From: JBKHYJ01 sp046565505 | GTDB taxonomy: Bacteria; Acidobacteriota; Blastocatellia; UBA7656 | DNA: 12,017 bases | Assembly (NCBI GenBank): GCA_046565505.1 | Contig: JBKHYJ010000033.1 | Coordinates: 1 to 12,017 of the forward strand | Reading direction: 5' to 3' | Shown here: positions 1-8,828 of the stretch, one piece after another | Layout: each line of letters opens with the position of its first letter | How positions within the stretch are numbered: position 1 is the stretch's first letter | Made by a program: the position numbers and the translations under genes | The notes under the pieces: generated by a model | Told to the model about the DNA's origin: nothing | Databases searched by the model: none | The model's input: only the letters and a program-made list of their open reading frames with translations

Positions 1-2
1 TG

Positions 3-3000
3 GAGAGGATGCAGGAGAGGCTGGAGAGGCTGGTGGTGAGCGGGGTGCGGGGCGATGGGGTGAGCGTGTGGGATATGGAGCTGATGAGCGGGCAGGAGAG
101 GGCTCAGCTCCTTTACCACTTCAACCAACCGAATACACATTACTTCAGTGAAGGCACTCTCGCCGGCCTCTTCGAGGGCCAGGTGAAAAGATCGCCCCAC
201 GCTATCGCGACCGCCTTCGAGCAGCAACGGATGACTTACAAGGAGCTGAACGACCGCGCCAATCAGCTAGCCCGGTACTTGCGCAGGCACGGGGCGGGGC
301 CGGAAGTTCTGGTCGGCCTGTGCGTCGAACGCTCGCTGAATATGATCGTTTGCATCTTAGGAATACTGAAGGCTGGAGCAGCTTACCTCCCCCTCGACCC
401 TGCTTACCCGAAACAGCGACTGGCCTTCCTGGTTGAAGACTCTCAAGCCCCGCTGCTCTTGACCGAACAGCGGCATCTGGGAACTCTTCCCACAGGCATC
501 GCACGGACCGTCTGCATTGATGCGGAGTGGGATTCTATCTGTCAGGCGAGCACGGATAATTTGCGGACAACTGCGCTGGCCGATAATGCGGCTTACGTCA
601 TCTACACGTCGGGATCGACGGGCAAGCCTAAAGGGGTCCTTGTAAGTAACGCGAATGTGATCCGTCTATTTGAGGCAACGCGGCTCTGGTTCCGCTTCAG
701 CGATGAAGATGTGTGGACGATGTTTCACTCCTGCTCATTCGATTTCTCGGTCTGGGAAATCTGGGGAGCCTTGCTCCACGGGGGGAGACTCGTTGTGGTC
801 CCCTACTGGGCGAGTCGATCACCTGAAGCGTTTTACGACCTATTAATCTCGGAGCAGGTAACATTCCTGAATCAAACTCCCTCGGCATTCCGCCAGCTCA
901 TCGCCGTAGACGAGGCCGTGGAAACCGCAAAGGAGCTGAAGCTGCGGTCAATTATTTTCGGCGGCGAAGCCCTGGATTTGCAGAGCCTGAAGCCCTGGTT
1001 TGATCGACACGGCGATGAAAGCCCCGCGCTCGTTAACATGTACGGCATCACGGAAACGACCGTCCATGTGACATATCACCCCTTGTCAGCCGCGGATTTG
1101 AATAGGGGCTGGCGCAGCATCATCGGCAGGCCCATAGGCGACCTGCAAGTTTACGTGTTGGATTTGCACCACGGTCTTTCGCCTGTCGGCGTCCCCGGTG
1201 AAATGTTCGTCGCCGGGGACGGGTTGACGCGAGGCTACTTGAATCACCCTGAGCTTACGGCCGAGAGGTTCATCCCTAATCCGTTCAGCAGCGTCGCGGG
1301 CGAACGCCTTTATAGATCCGGCGACCTGGCGCGGTACCTGCCCGGCGGCGAGATAGAGTTTCTGGGTCGCACCGACTACCAAGTGAAGGTCCGCGGGTTC
1401 CGAATCGAGACCGGGGAGATAGAGGCGGCAATAAACGCGCACCAGGCCACCCGCCAGAGCGTGGTCGTGATGCGTGAAGATGTGCCCGGCAGCAGGCAAC
1501 TGGTGGCCTATGTCATCGCCGACTCGCGCCAAAACCTCTCGACTGACGAACTGCGGCTGCATCTAAAAGAGAGAATCCCTGATTACATGCTGCCCGCCGC
1601 CTTCGTGTTTATGGACGCCCTGCCGCTGACTCCGAATGGTAAGGTCGACCGGCGTGCGCTCCCCGCGGCGGACCCGGCCGGGCCGGAGATGCGGCAAGGG
1701 TTCGTAGCGCCGCGCACGCCCATCGAACAGGCCCTCGCGGAAGTCTGGAGCAAAGCGCTCCGCGTCGAGCGCGTCGGGATAAACGATAATTTTTTTGCGC
1801 TCGGCGGCGACTCTATTCACAGCATCAAAGTACGCACCGAAGCCCAAAAAAAAGGCGTGGACTTTTCCGTACAACAGCTCTTCCGGCACCAGACCATCGG
1901 CGAGCTTGCCCGGATCATCAACGTGCAAGAGGGCGTCGCCCTTCCTGAGGCGCACCGGCCTTTCGACCTGATTTCCGACGAGGACCGCTTGAGGCTGTCG
2001 GACCAGGTAGAAGACGCTTATCCCATATCCCAGCTCCAGGCCGGCTTGATCTTTCACAGCGAATACAGCCCCGACTATATAATCTACCTCAGCGCATTCC
2101 ATATTCGGATGCCGCTCGACGTTCAGAAATTCCAGGCCGCCGTCGATCAGCTTGCGGACCGTCACACGATGCTGCGCACTTCATTCAACCTCGCCGATTT
2201 CAGCGAGCCGCTACAGCTCGTCCACAGAGTCGCACCCATCCGGGTCGAGGTGACGGACCTGCGACACCTGTCGCCTGAGGAACAGGAGCAGCGGCTGGAC
2301 GGCTGGATGAAGAGCGAAATGACCAGGAAGTTTGATTGGAGTCGCTGCCCGCTCCTGCGCTTTCACCTCCACAGGCGCGACGAGGAGTCTTTCCAATTCA
2401 CCTTGAGCGAGCCTTTCTTTGATGGCTGGAGCGTGGCCTCGTTACTGACAGAGCTGTTCGAGCGTTACCTCTCGCTGCTGAGTGGCGAGCCGACCCCCGT
2501 AGAGCCGCCGCTATGCTCTTACGCCGCCTTCGTATCTCTAGAGCGGAAGGCCCTCGGGTCGAAAGAGTGCCGCGATTACTGGGCCGGCAAACTCGCGGAT
2601 GCGCCGGCGAGTAATATTTACAGGTGGCAGCCGGCGGGTTCGGATGAAGCGGAGGGCCGCATGGCGGCGGATGGCCTGCAGGTCCGCAGGCTCAGGGTTC
2701 CGATCTCGTCCGATATTTCCGAGCGGCTGAAACGGTTCGCGCAACTGGCAGGGGTGCCGGTCAAGAGCGCGCTCCTTGCCTCGCACCTGAAGGTAGTAAG
2801 CATCCTCGGCGGGCAGTCGGATGTGATCACGGGCGTACTGACGAATGGCCGGCCCGAACAGGTTGATGGCGAAAAGATTCTCGGAATTTTCCTCAACACC
2901 CTGCCGTTCAGGCTGGAACTCGGGGAGGGTACTTGGGCGGACATCGCGCGGGGGGCTTTCGAGTCCGAAAGAGAGTCGCTGCCGTTCCGGCGATTCCCAT

Positions 3001-6000
3001 TTCAAGAATTGCAGAGGCTGTTCGGCGCGGAGTCGTTGTTCAATACGGCGTTTAACTTCACACATTTTCACGTCTACAAGCGGCTCAAAGAACTGGGCGG
3101 CATGGAAGTTTTCGATGGCTGGGGTTCCGAGCAGACTTATTACGCTTTGACTGCGCAGTTCAACATCGATGAAGACTCTTCTCAGATCAGCCTGGCGCTG
3201 GATTACAGGGCGATAGAGCTATGCGCCGCACAAGCCGAGAGAATTGCGGAGTACTATCTCAACGTTCTCGACGCCATGACCGACAACCCGTTTGAACGCC
3301 ACGGCCGTCATTGTTTACTGCCCGAAAAAGAGCTTCACCAACTCCTGTATGAGTGGAACGACACGCAAGCCATTCCCGCACGGCCTCCGCGCATGCATGA
3401 CCTGTTTGAATCGCAAGTGGAAAGAACGCCCGACGCCGTCGCCATCGTCTGCGACGATGAGAGGGTCACGTATGGGGATTTGAATCGCCGCGCAAATCAA
3501 CTGGCGCATCGCCTGAAAGAGATGGGCGCGGGGCCCGAATTCCACGCGGGCATTTGCATGCTCCGTGGCGTCGATATGATCGTAGCTATGATAGGCGTGT
3601 TGAAGGCAGGCGGGGCCTACGTCCCACTCGACCCTCTTTACCCGCTAGAGAGGCTGGCTTTCATGCTGAACGACGCGGGGGTGAAAGTTGTGTTGACTCA
3701 TAGCGACCTCGCGGGGCGTGTGCCGCAGTTCGGGGGCGAAATTCTATGCCTGAACCGAGAGCGCGAAGCGATCGGCACGCAAAGCGAGGATAATCCCGAA
3801 AGCCTGGTCACCGCTGATAACCTCGCCTACACCATCTACACGTCTGGATCGACGGGCAGGCCGAAGGGCGTAGCCATAGAACACCGCAGCGCTGTCACGT
3901 TTTTAATCTGGGCCGCCGGGCAGTTTCATGTCGGCCCCGGCGCCGGAGTCCTGGCCTCCACTTCGATCTGCTTTGATCTGTCGGTGTTCGAGATTTTCGC
4001 GCCGCTCGGCAACGGGGGGAAAGTGATCGTCGCGGAAAGCGCCCTGGACTTGCCATCGCTTGCGGCGGCTCATGAGGTGACTTTGATAAACACCGTACCG
4101 CTAGCTATGGCCGACCTGTTGATGAATCGAGCAATTCCTGATTCGGTCGAAACTATCAACTTGGCGGGTGAGCCTTTGAGCAATCAACTGGCGCAGGAGG
4201 CCTACGGGCGGCGGGGCATAAAGCAGGTGTTCAACCTCTACGGCCCGACAGAAGACACGACTTATTCGACCTTCACACTGGTGGATCGGGGTTCAAACAG
4301 GCAACCGCCGATAGGCCACCCCATAGCGAATGAACAGGTCTATATATTGGATGCGCGCCAGCAACCCGTGGCGACTGCCACCGTCGGCGAGCTTTATATC
4401 GGAGGGCATGGCCTGGCGCGCGGCTACCTCAACCGCCCGGACCTGACGGCCGAGCGGTTTATTCCTGATCCGTTCAGCAAAGAACCAAGCGCCCGACTCT
4501 ACAGGACCGGAGACTTAGCCCGACACCTGCCCGGCGGGGAGATAGAGTACGCAGGGCGCATGGACCATCAAGTGAAGATACGCGGCTATCGCATCGAGCC
4601 GGCCGAAATCGAGGCCGCGCTGTCAGAGCATGCGGCCGCGCGAGATGTAGTGGTTCTAGCGTGCGAAGATACGCCCGGTGATAAGAGGCTGATAGCCTAT
4701 GTAGTCGTCCGCGAAGGGCCGCCACCGGCCGTAATCGAATGGCGTAGTTTTTTGAGGGCCAGGCTCCCGGAATACATGGTGCCATCGGCATTCGTAGTGT
4801 TGAACGCGATGCCGCTGACGCCAAGCGGGAAGATCGACAGGCGGGCGCTGCCGCCACCGGGGCCTGTCGCGGTCGAGCCATGTGATACGTTTATGGCCCC
4901 TCGAACCCCTGTTGAAGAGGCCCTGTCAGCAATTTGGTCAGACCTCTTGAGAGTCAATCGCCTGGGCGTGCTCGATAATTTCTTTGACCTGGGCGGCCAC
5001 TCTCTGATGGCTACGCAGCTCGTCTCGCGCGTGCGAGAGGCTTTTGAGGTGGAGTTGCCGATCAGGTCTCTGTTTGAAAACTCGACCATAGAAAAATTTG
5101 CCGCGGCTATAGAAAAAGCGATGGGAAGACGGCGCGACCTGTACCCGGCCATCCAGCCTGCCCCGCGCGCCACTCGCCCGCCCCTGTCATTCGCGCAGCA
5201 GCGCCTGTGGTTCCTCGACCAGCTAGAGCCGGGCAACCCTTTTTACAATATTCTCGCGGCCGTCCGCCTGACCGGCCCGCTGGACGTGGCAACGCTCAGC
5301 CGCTCAGTTGACGAGATCGCCAGGCGTCACGAGACACTGAGGACCTCGCTGGACGTAATGGACGGCCAGTTGGTTCAGACGGTCCGCCCCGCTTATGATG
5401 ACGCTGCTATGGCTCTGCTGCCGTTGTCAATCGTAGACCTCCGGCGGTTGCCCGAAGACAAGAAAGAGGCTGAAGCATTACGCCTGTCTGCCGAAGAGGG
5501 GCAGCGGCCCTTCGACCTCGCGCGCGGGCCTTTACTGCGAGTGAAGCTTGTCCGGCTGGCTAAAGATCATCACGTATTCATACTGGTGATGCACCACATC
5601 ATTTCTGATGGCTGGTCGATAGGCGTCTTCATCAAGGAAATGAGCGCGCTCTACGACGCGTTCTTAAACGGCAAGCCGTCACCACTTCCCGAGCTGCCAA
5701 TCCAGTACGCGGATTTTGCCATCTGGCAAAGGGAGTGGCTGGAAGAGTCCAGGCTGAGCGCGCAACTCGGTTACTGGAAAGAGTCGCTGTCGGGTGTTCT
5801 CCCCGTGCTGGAGCTGCCGACGGATAGACCTCGTCCCGCGATTCAGACGTACAGAGGGGCGCATGAGTATGCGGAGTTGTCGAATGGTCTGGTCGGGCAG
5901 TTAAAGGCGCTGGGCCGGCGGGGAGGGGCGACGCTTTTTATGATAATGGTGGCGGGGTTCAAATCGCTGCTTCACCGCTACACGGGGCAAGAGGACATTA

Positions 6001-8426
6001 TCATAGGGACCCCTATAGCTAATCGGAATCGGGCGGAGCTTGAAGGGTTGATAGGATTTTTCGTCAACACGTTGGTGCTAAGGACGGCCCTGCCAGGAGT
6101 TATAACTTTTAAAGAATTGCTGCGAACGGTGAGGGAGGTTGCGCTGGGAGCTTACGCGCATCAGGACGTCCCTTTCGAGAGGTTGGTAGAACATTTGCAG
6201 CCTGAACGGGACATGAGCCGCGCGCCTGTCTTTCAGGTGATGGCGGTAATGCAGAGCGCCCCCGTACAGGAATTATACCTGCCGGGATTGAGCCTTAGCC
6301 TGATGGACGTGGAAAGCAATACGGCGAAATTTGACTTGAGCCTGTTGATGGAAGAGACGCCGCAAGGTCTGAATGCGACTGTAGAATACAACACGGACTT
6401 ATTCGACAGGGACACTGTTCGACGAATGCTGAGCCACCTGGAAAACCTGCTCGCGGCAGCCGTCGCAAACCCGACTGCGCGCGTGTGTGATCTGCCGCTG
6501 TTGAGCGAGGCGGAAAGCCATCAGCTTCTTGTCGAATTTAATGACACTTACGTTAGCCGCCCGCGGGGTCAAACCATACACGGGCTCTTCGAGGAGCAAG
6601 CGGAGCGTACGCCGGATGCGATTGCGGTCGAATTCGGGGACCGGCGATTAAGCTACAGGGATCTGAACCGTCGCGCCGACAGCCTTGCTCATTACCTCCG
6701 CGGACGGCTCGTGGGGCCGGAAGTGCGAGTGGGCATTTGCATGGAGCGATCACTTGAGATGATCGTCGGCGTGATGGGGGTACTGAAAGCAGGCGGGGCA
6801 TATGTGCCGGTCGATATTGCCTCCCCGAAAGACCGGCTAGAGTTCATGCTGGGTGACGCCGACGTGAAGCTGCTGCTGACACAGAACAGACTCCGGGAGC
6901 GGCTTTCGTGGTACGGGGGCGAGACCTTGCTCTTGGATTCCGACTGGACAGGTGTAGCCATGCAGGGGGCATCCGTGGCGCCCGCCCCGGCGCGGCCGGA
7001 GAACATCGCGTATGTGATTTACACATCCGGGTCAACGGGGAAGCCAAAAGGCGTCATGGTGGACCACCGCGCTTTGATAAATCATGCGCTAGCAACGGTC
7101 GAGGTCTACAGGCTTGGCCCGGGTGAGCGTTTCATGCAGTTCTTCTCACTGAGTTTCGACGCCTCCGCGGAAGACATTTTCCCGACGTTGATCAGCGGGG
7201 CGACCCTGGTTTGTTACGATAACTATGGCGAGTATTCTGCCGGTGACCTTTTAAGCTTTTGCGGCCGCCACCGCGTCAGCATAATGCACTTGCCCGTGGC
7301 CTTGTGGCATGAGATCGTGGACCATCTAGCAAATAACAGACACGGCCCGCCGGATTCGCTACGCACACTGTCCGTCGGCGGCGAGAGCCCCTCTCTAGAG
7401 AGACTGCAAACCTGGTCACGGCTGGTCGGCGATAACGTTGAATTTCGTAACGTCTATGGCCCGACAGAGGCGACCATCACCGTCACAGTTTATGGGGCCG
7501 GCAACGACGTAAAACCGCTCAGCGGGAAGGCCGTTATTCCTATAGGCCGCCCGCTCGCAAACTTGCGGATTCATATTCTGGATTTATTTTTGAGACCTGT
7601 CCCTATTGGCATCCCCGGAGAATTGCACATAAGCGGGGTCGGATTATCAAGAGGCTATTTGAACGAGCCGGGGCTTACGGCGGAGAAATTCATACCTGAC
7701 CCATACGGCAAAGAGCCCGGGTCGCGCCTGTATAAGACAGGCGATCTCGCGCGGTACCTGTCAGATGGCAATATGGAGTTCCTGGGCCGGATAGATCACC
7801 AGGTAAAGATACGCGGCTATCGCGTTGAGCCGGCGGAGGTCGAATCGGCCCTGATGAGCCATCCGGCCTTGCGGGATGTCGTCGTGCTTGCGCGCGCTGA
7901 CACATCAAGCGAGAGGCGATTGGCTGCATATCTTGTTACACGGCACAACGAACCCATCACGGCCGGCGAATTACGACAGTACGCGAAGGGGAAGCTCCCC
8001 GAGTACATGGTCCCATCGGTCTTCGTCGTCTTGAAGGAGATGCCGCTGACTACGAGCGGCAAGATAGACCGCCGCGCGCTCGCTGCGGTGGGGTCAACCG
8101 GGTCGGAGTTTGAGGAGCCTTTCATGCCCCCTAGAACCCCACTCGAGCGGGCGCTCGCCAGGATATACAGCGAGGCTTTAAACGTCGAGCGCGTCGGCGT
8201 CAACGATAATTTCTTTGATCTAGGCGGGCACTCGCTGTTGGCCGCGCGAGTAATCGCACGCATAAGGGAGGGGTTTATGCTGAGAATCCCTCTCCGCAAA
8301 ATTTTCGAAGAGCCTACGATAGCCGGACTCGCCGCGATAATTCGCCGGCAGCATGTGGAGGAGGCAAGGGTTGATGAGATTGCTCAACGCCTGTTAAACC
8401 AGGACTCTATTAAACCGGGATCATAA
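3..8426 (+). CDS. Multimodular non-ribosomal peptide synthetase, 5' partial
   Basis: Assembly-line enzyme that activates amino acids as adenylates, loads them on carrier-protein phosphopantetheine arms and condenses them in the cytoplasm. The frame is open to the left edge (GAG AGG precede the ATG at 9). The first ~40 residues after that ATG are the usual tail and linker of a condensation domain, so the ATG at 9 is most likely internal and the true start lies upstream. Numbering residues from that ATG, the visible order is A (about 50-560), PCP (Ser602), C (about 668-1105), A (about 1129-1620), PCP (Ser1665), C (about 1726-2150), A (about 2190-2700), PCP (Ser2742), then a ~30-residue polar tail. 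There is no epimerase, methyltransferase, thioesterase or reductase domain. The next subunit or releasing enzyme must therefore act in trans or has been lost. Predicted order of added residues is Thr, Ala, unknown. Confidence 0.97.
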   Translation, partial: ERMQERLERLVVSGVRGDGVSVWDMELMSGQERAQLLYHFNQPNTHYFSEGTLAGLFEGQVKRSPHAIATAFEQQRMTYKELNDRANQLARYLRRHGAGPEVLVGLCVERSLNMIVCILGILKAGAAYLPLDPAYPKQRLAFLVEDSQAPLLLTEQRHLGTLPTGIARTVCIDAEWDSICQASTDNLRTTALADNAAYVIYTSGSTGKPKGVLVSNANVIRLFEATRLWFRFSDEDVWTMFHSCSFDFSVWEIWGALLHGGRLVVVPYWASRSPEAFYDLLISEQVTFLNQTPSAFRQLIAVDEAVETAKELKLRSIIFGGEALDLQSLKPWFDRHGDESPALVNMYGITETTVHVTYHPLSAADLNRGWRSIIGRPIGDLQVYVLDLHHGLSPVGVPGEMFVAGDGLTRGYLNHPELTAERFIPNPFSSVAGERLYRSGDLARYLPGGEIEFLGRTDYQVKVRGFRIETGEIEAAINAHQATRQSVVVMREDVPGSRQLVAYVIADSRQNLSTDELRLHLKERIPDYMLPAAFVFMDALPLTPNGKVDRRALPAADPAGPEMRQGFVAPRTPIEQALAEVWSKALRVERVGINDNFFALGGDSIHSIKVRTEAQKKGVDFSVQQLFRHQTIGELARIINVQEGVALPEAHRPFDLISDEDRLRLSDQVEDAYPISQLQAGLIFHSEYSPDYIIYLSAFHIRMPLDVQKFQAAVDQLADRHTMLRTSFNLADFSEPLQLVHRVAPIRVEVTDLRHLSPEEQEQRLDGWMKSEMTRKFDWSRCPLLRFHLHRRDEESFQFTLSEPFFDGWSVASLLTELFERYLSLLSGEPTPVEPPLCSYAAFVSLERKALGSKECRDYWAGKLADAPASNIYRWQPAGSDEAEGRMAADGLQVRRLRVPISSDISERLKRFAQLAGVPVKSALLASHLKVVSILGGQSDVITGVLTNGRPEQVDGEKILGIFLNTLPFRLELGEGTWADIARGAFESERESLPFRRFPFQELQRLFGAESLFNTAFNFTHFHVYKRLKELGGMEVFDGWGSEQTYYALTAQFNIDEDSSQISLALDYRAIELCAAQAERIAEYYLNVLDAMTDNPFERHGRHCLLPEKELHQLLYEWNDTQAIPARPPRMHDLFESQVERTPDAVAIVCDDERVTYGDLNRRANQLAHRLKEMGAGPEFHAGICMLRGVDMIVAMIGVLKAGGAYVPLDPLYPLERLAFMLNDAGVKVVLTHSDLAGRVPQFGGEILCLNREREAIGTQSEDNPESLVTADNLAYTIYTSGSTGRPKGVAIEHRSAVTFLIWAAGQFHVGPGAGVLASTSICFDLSVFEIFAPLGNGGKVIVAESALDLPSLAAAHEVTLINTVPLAMADLLMNRAIPDSVETINLAGEPLSNQLAQEAYGRRGIKQVFNLYGPTEDTTYSTFTLVDRGSNRQPPIGHPIANEQVYILDARQQPVATATVGELYIGGHGLARGYLNRPDLTAERFIPDPFSKEPSARLYRTGDLARHLPGGEIEYAGRMDHQVKIRGYRIEPAEIEAALSEHAAARDVVVLACEDTPGDKRLIAYVVVREGPPPAVIEWRSFLRARLPEYMVPSAFVVLNAMPLTPSGKIDRRALPPPGPVAVEPCDTFMAPRTPVEEALSAIWSDLLRVNRLGVLDNFFDLGGHSLMATQLVSRVREAFEVELPIRSLFENSTIEKFAAAIEKAMGRRRDLYPAIQPAPRATRPPLSFAQQRLWFLDQLEPGNPFYNILAAVRLTGPLDVATLSRSVDEIARRHETLRTSLDVMDGQLVQTVRPAYDDAAMALLPLSIVDLRRLPEDKKEAEALRLSAEEGQRPFDLARGPLLRVKLVRLAKDHHVFILVMHHIISDGWSIGVFIKEMSALYDAFLNGKPSPLPELPIQYADFAIWQREWLEESRLSAQLGYWKESLSGVLPVLELPTDRPRPAIQTYRGAHEYAELSNGLVGQLKALGRRGGATLFMIMVAGFKSLLHRYTGQEDIIIGTPIANRNRAELEGLIGFFVNTLVLRTALPGVITFKELLRTVREVALGAYAHQDVPFERLVEHLQPERDMSRAPVFQVMAVMQSAPVQELYLPGLSLSLMDVESNTAKFDLSLLMEETPQGLNATVEYNTDLFDRDTVRRMLSHLENLLAAAVANPTARVCDLPLLSEAESHQLLVEFNDTYVSRPRGQTIHGLFEEQAERTPDAIAVEFGDRRLSYRDLNRRADSLAHYLRGRLVGPEVRVGICMERSLEMIVGVMGVLKAGGAYVPVDIASPKDRLEFMLGDADVKLLLTQNRLRERLSWYGGETLLLDSDWTGVAMQGASVAPAPARPENIAYVIYTSGSTGKPKGVMVDHRALINHALATVEVYRLGPGERFMQFFSLSFDASAEDIFPTLISGATLVCYDNYGEYSAGDLLSFCGRHRVSIMHLPVALWHEIVDHLANNRHGPPDSLRTLSVGGESPSLERLQTWSRLVGDNVEFRNVYGPTEATITVTVYGAGNDVKPLSGKAVIPIGRPLANLRIHILDLFLRPVPIGIPGELHISGVGLSRGYLNEPGLTAEKFIPDPYGKEPGSRLYKTGDLARYLSDGNMEFLGRIDHQVKIRGYRVEPAEVESALMSHPALRDVVVLARADTSSERRLAAYLVTRHNEPITAGELRQYAKGKLPEYMVPSVFVVLKEMPLTTSGKIDRRALAAVGSTGSEFEEPFMPPRTPLERALARIYSEALNVERVGVNDNFFDLGGHSLLAARVIARIREGFMLRIPLRKIFEEPTIAGLAAIIRRQHVEEARVDEIAQRLLNQDSIKPGS
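150..1950 (+). other. NRPS module 1: threonine-type A domain and PCP
   Basis: The adenylation domain shows core motif A3 (YTSGSTGKPKG, residues 199-209), A4 (FDFSVWE, from Phe244), A5 (MYGITET) and the A10 lysine Lys545 in PNGKVDRR. Aligned by eye to GrsA-PheA, the ten pocket residues are D245, F246, W249, N288, I316, G318, M344, V352, H353 and K545. This reads DFWNIGMVHK, the established threonine code. The carrier domain carries the phosphopantetheine serine Ser602 in LGGDS. LGGDS rather than LGGHS is usually seen on carriers that feed an epimerization or otherwise specialised domain. The condensation domain of this module lies mostly left of the window. Confidence 0.9.
2010..5110 (+). other. 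NRPS module 2: non-canonical C domain, alanine-type A domain, PCP
   Basis: The condensation-fold domain opens with the C1-like motif AYPISQLQAGLIFH (from Ala670) and keeps later core motifs: TNGRPE, GIFLNTLP and FNFTHFHVY. At the catalytic HHxxxDG site it reads S800-E801-P-F-F-D805-G806, so both histidines are gone while Asp-Gly is kept. The adenylation domain has YTSGSTGRPKG (from Tyr1277), LYGPTED and Lys1608. Its pocket residues are D1323, L1324, F1327, N1361, N1384, A1386, L1410, T1418, Y1419 and K1608 (DLFNNALTYK), which I recall as an alanine code of the microcystin McyA type. The carrier serine is Ser1665 in LGGHS. The changed C domain may be inactive, or may modify the upstream Thr before or during transfer. 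Confidence 0.85.
5170..8340 (+). other. NRPS module 3: canonical C domain, A domain of unknown specificity, terminal PCP
   Basis: The condensation domain starts with LSFAQQRLWFLDQLEPG (from Leu1726), typical of LCL domains that join two L residues. It keeps an intact HHIISDG with catalytic His1863. The adenylation domain has YTSGSTGKPKG (from Tyr2338), VYGPTEA and Lys2685. Pocket residues by eye are D2384, A2385, E2388, H2427, S2455, G2457, V2482, I2490, T2491 and K2685 (DAEHSGVITK), which match no code I know. Glu at position 239 could suit a basic side chain. However, the A4 motif here is FDASAEDIF instead of FDxSVWE, so the alignment and any prediction are weak. The carrier serine is Ser2742 in LGGHS. 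The chain ends 64 residues later with no release domain. Confidence 0.88.
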
Positions 8427-8465
8427 ATATTTGCGCCTCAGGGCATTGCAGCAATTCGGAGATCT

Positions 8466-8504
8466 CATTCAACTGGCTGAAGGCTTACTTCAGCCAGTTG
8501 AATG
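8466..8504 (+). terminator. Hairpin terminator after the NRPS gene
   Basis: A perfect 17-bp inverted repeat (CATTCAACTGGCTGAAG and its complement, 8466-8482 and 8488-8504) encloses a 5-base loop, 40 bp after the NRPS stop codon. The place and the perfect stem fit a transcription terminator or a 3'-end stabilising hairpin. No T-run follows, so a classical rho-independent terminator is not proven. Confidence 0.55.
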
Positions 8505-8828
8505 GCCCTGTTGCATCCAGCGGCAGGTGTGCATAATCAGCCGAATCAATTGGCACTCTCCTCGCCTCTCATCGCTATTCAAAGGCCGACAATTTGGTAA
8601 CGCTATTATCATTCTATGCATGCGGTGGTACGGCACCTACAGGTCAAGCTATCGCGGCCCCATTGCATGATGGCTGGGCGCGGAATTGGTCTTGCCCATA
8701 CAACTCCCTACGCTCCTGTCCGTCTGGTTTTTTCTATAACATCGTCGCTTCCAGATGCGCTACCAGGGAGCGAATCTCACGCGCAGTCGCTTCCACTGCG
8801 GCCGCCCAGACAGGTTGCCGGGTGCGGT

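Noticed and set aside
1086..2165. Long minus-strand open frames under the NRPS (158 and 200 codons)
   Set aside because: They lie opposite strong NRPS domain motifs, have no family motif of their own and are typical shadow frames of GC-rich coding DNA.
4474..5236. Minus-strand open frames of 135 and 179 codons opposite the second carrier and third condensation domains
   Set aside because: Arg- and Ser-rich shadow translation opposite well-supported coding sequence.
7817..8299. Minus-strand open frame of 160 codons near the NRPS end
   Set aside because: Opposite the third A domain and PCP; composition is that of a shadow frame.
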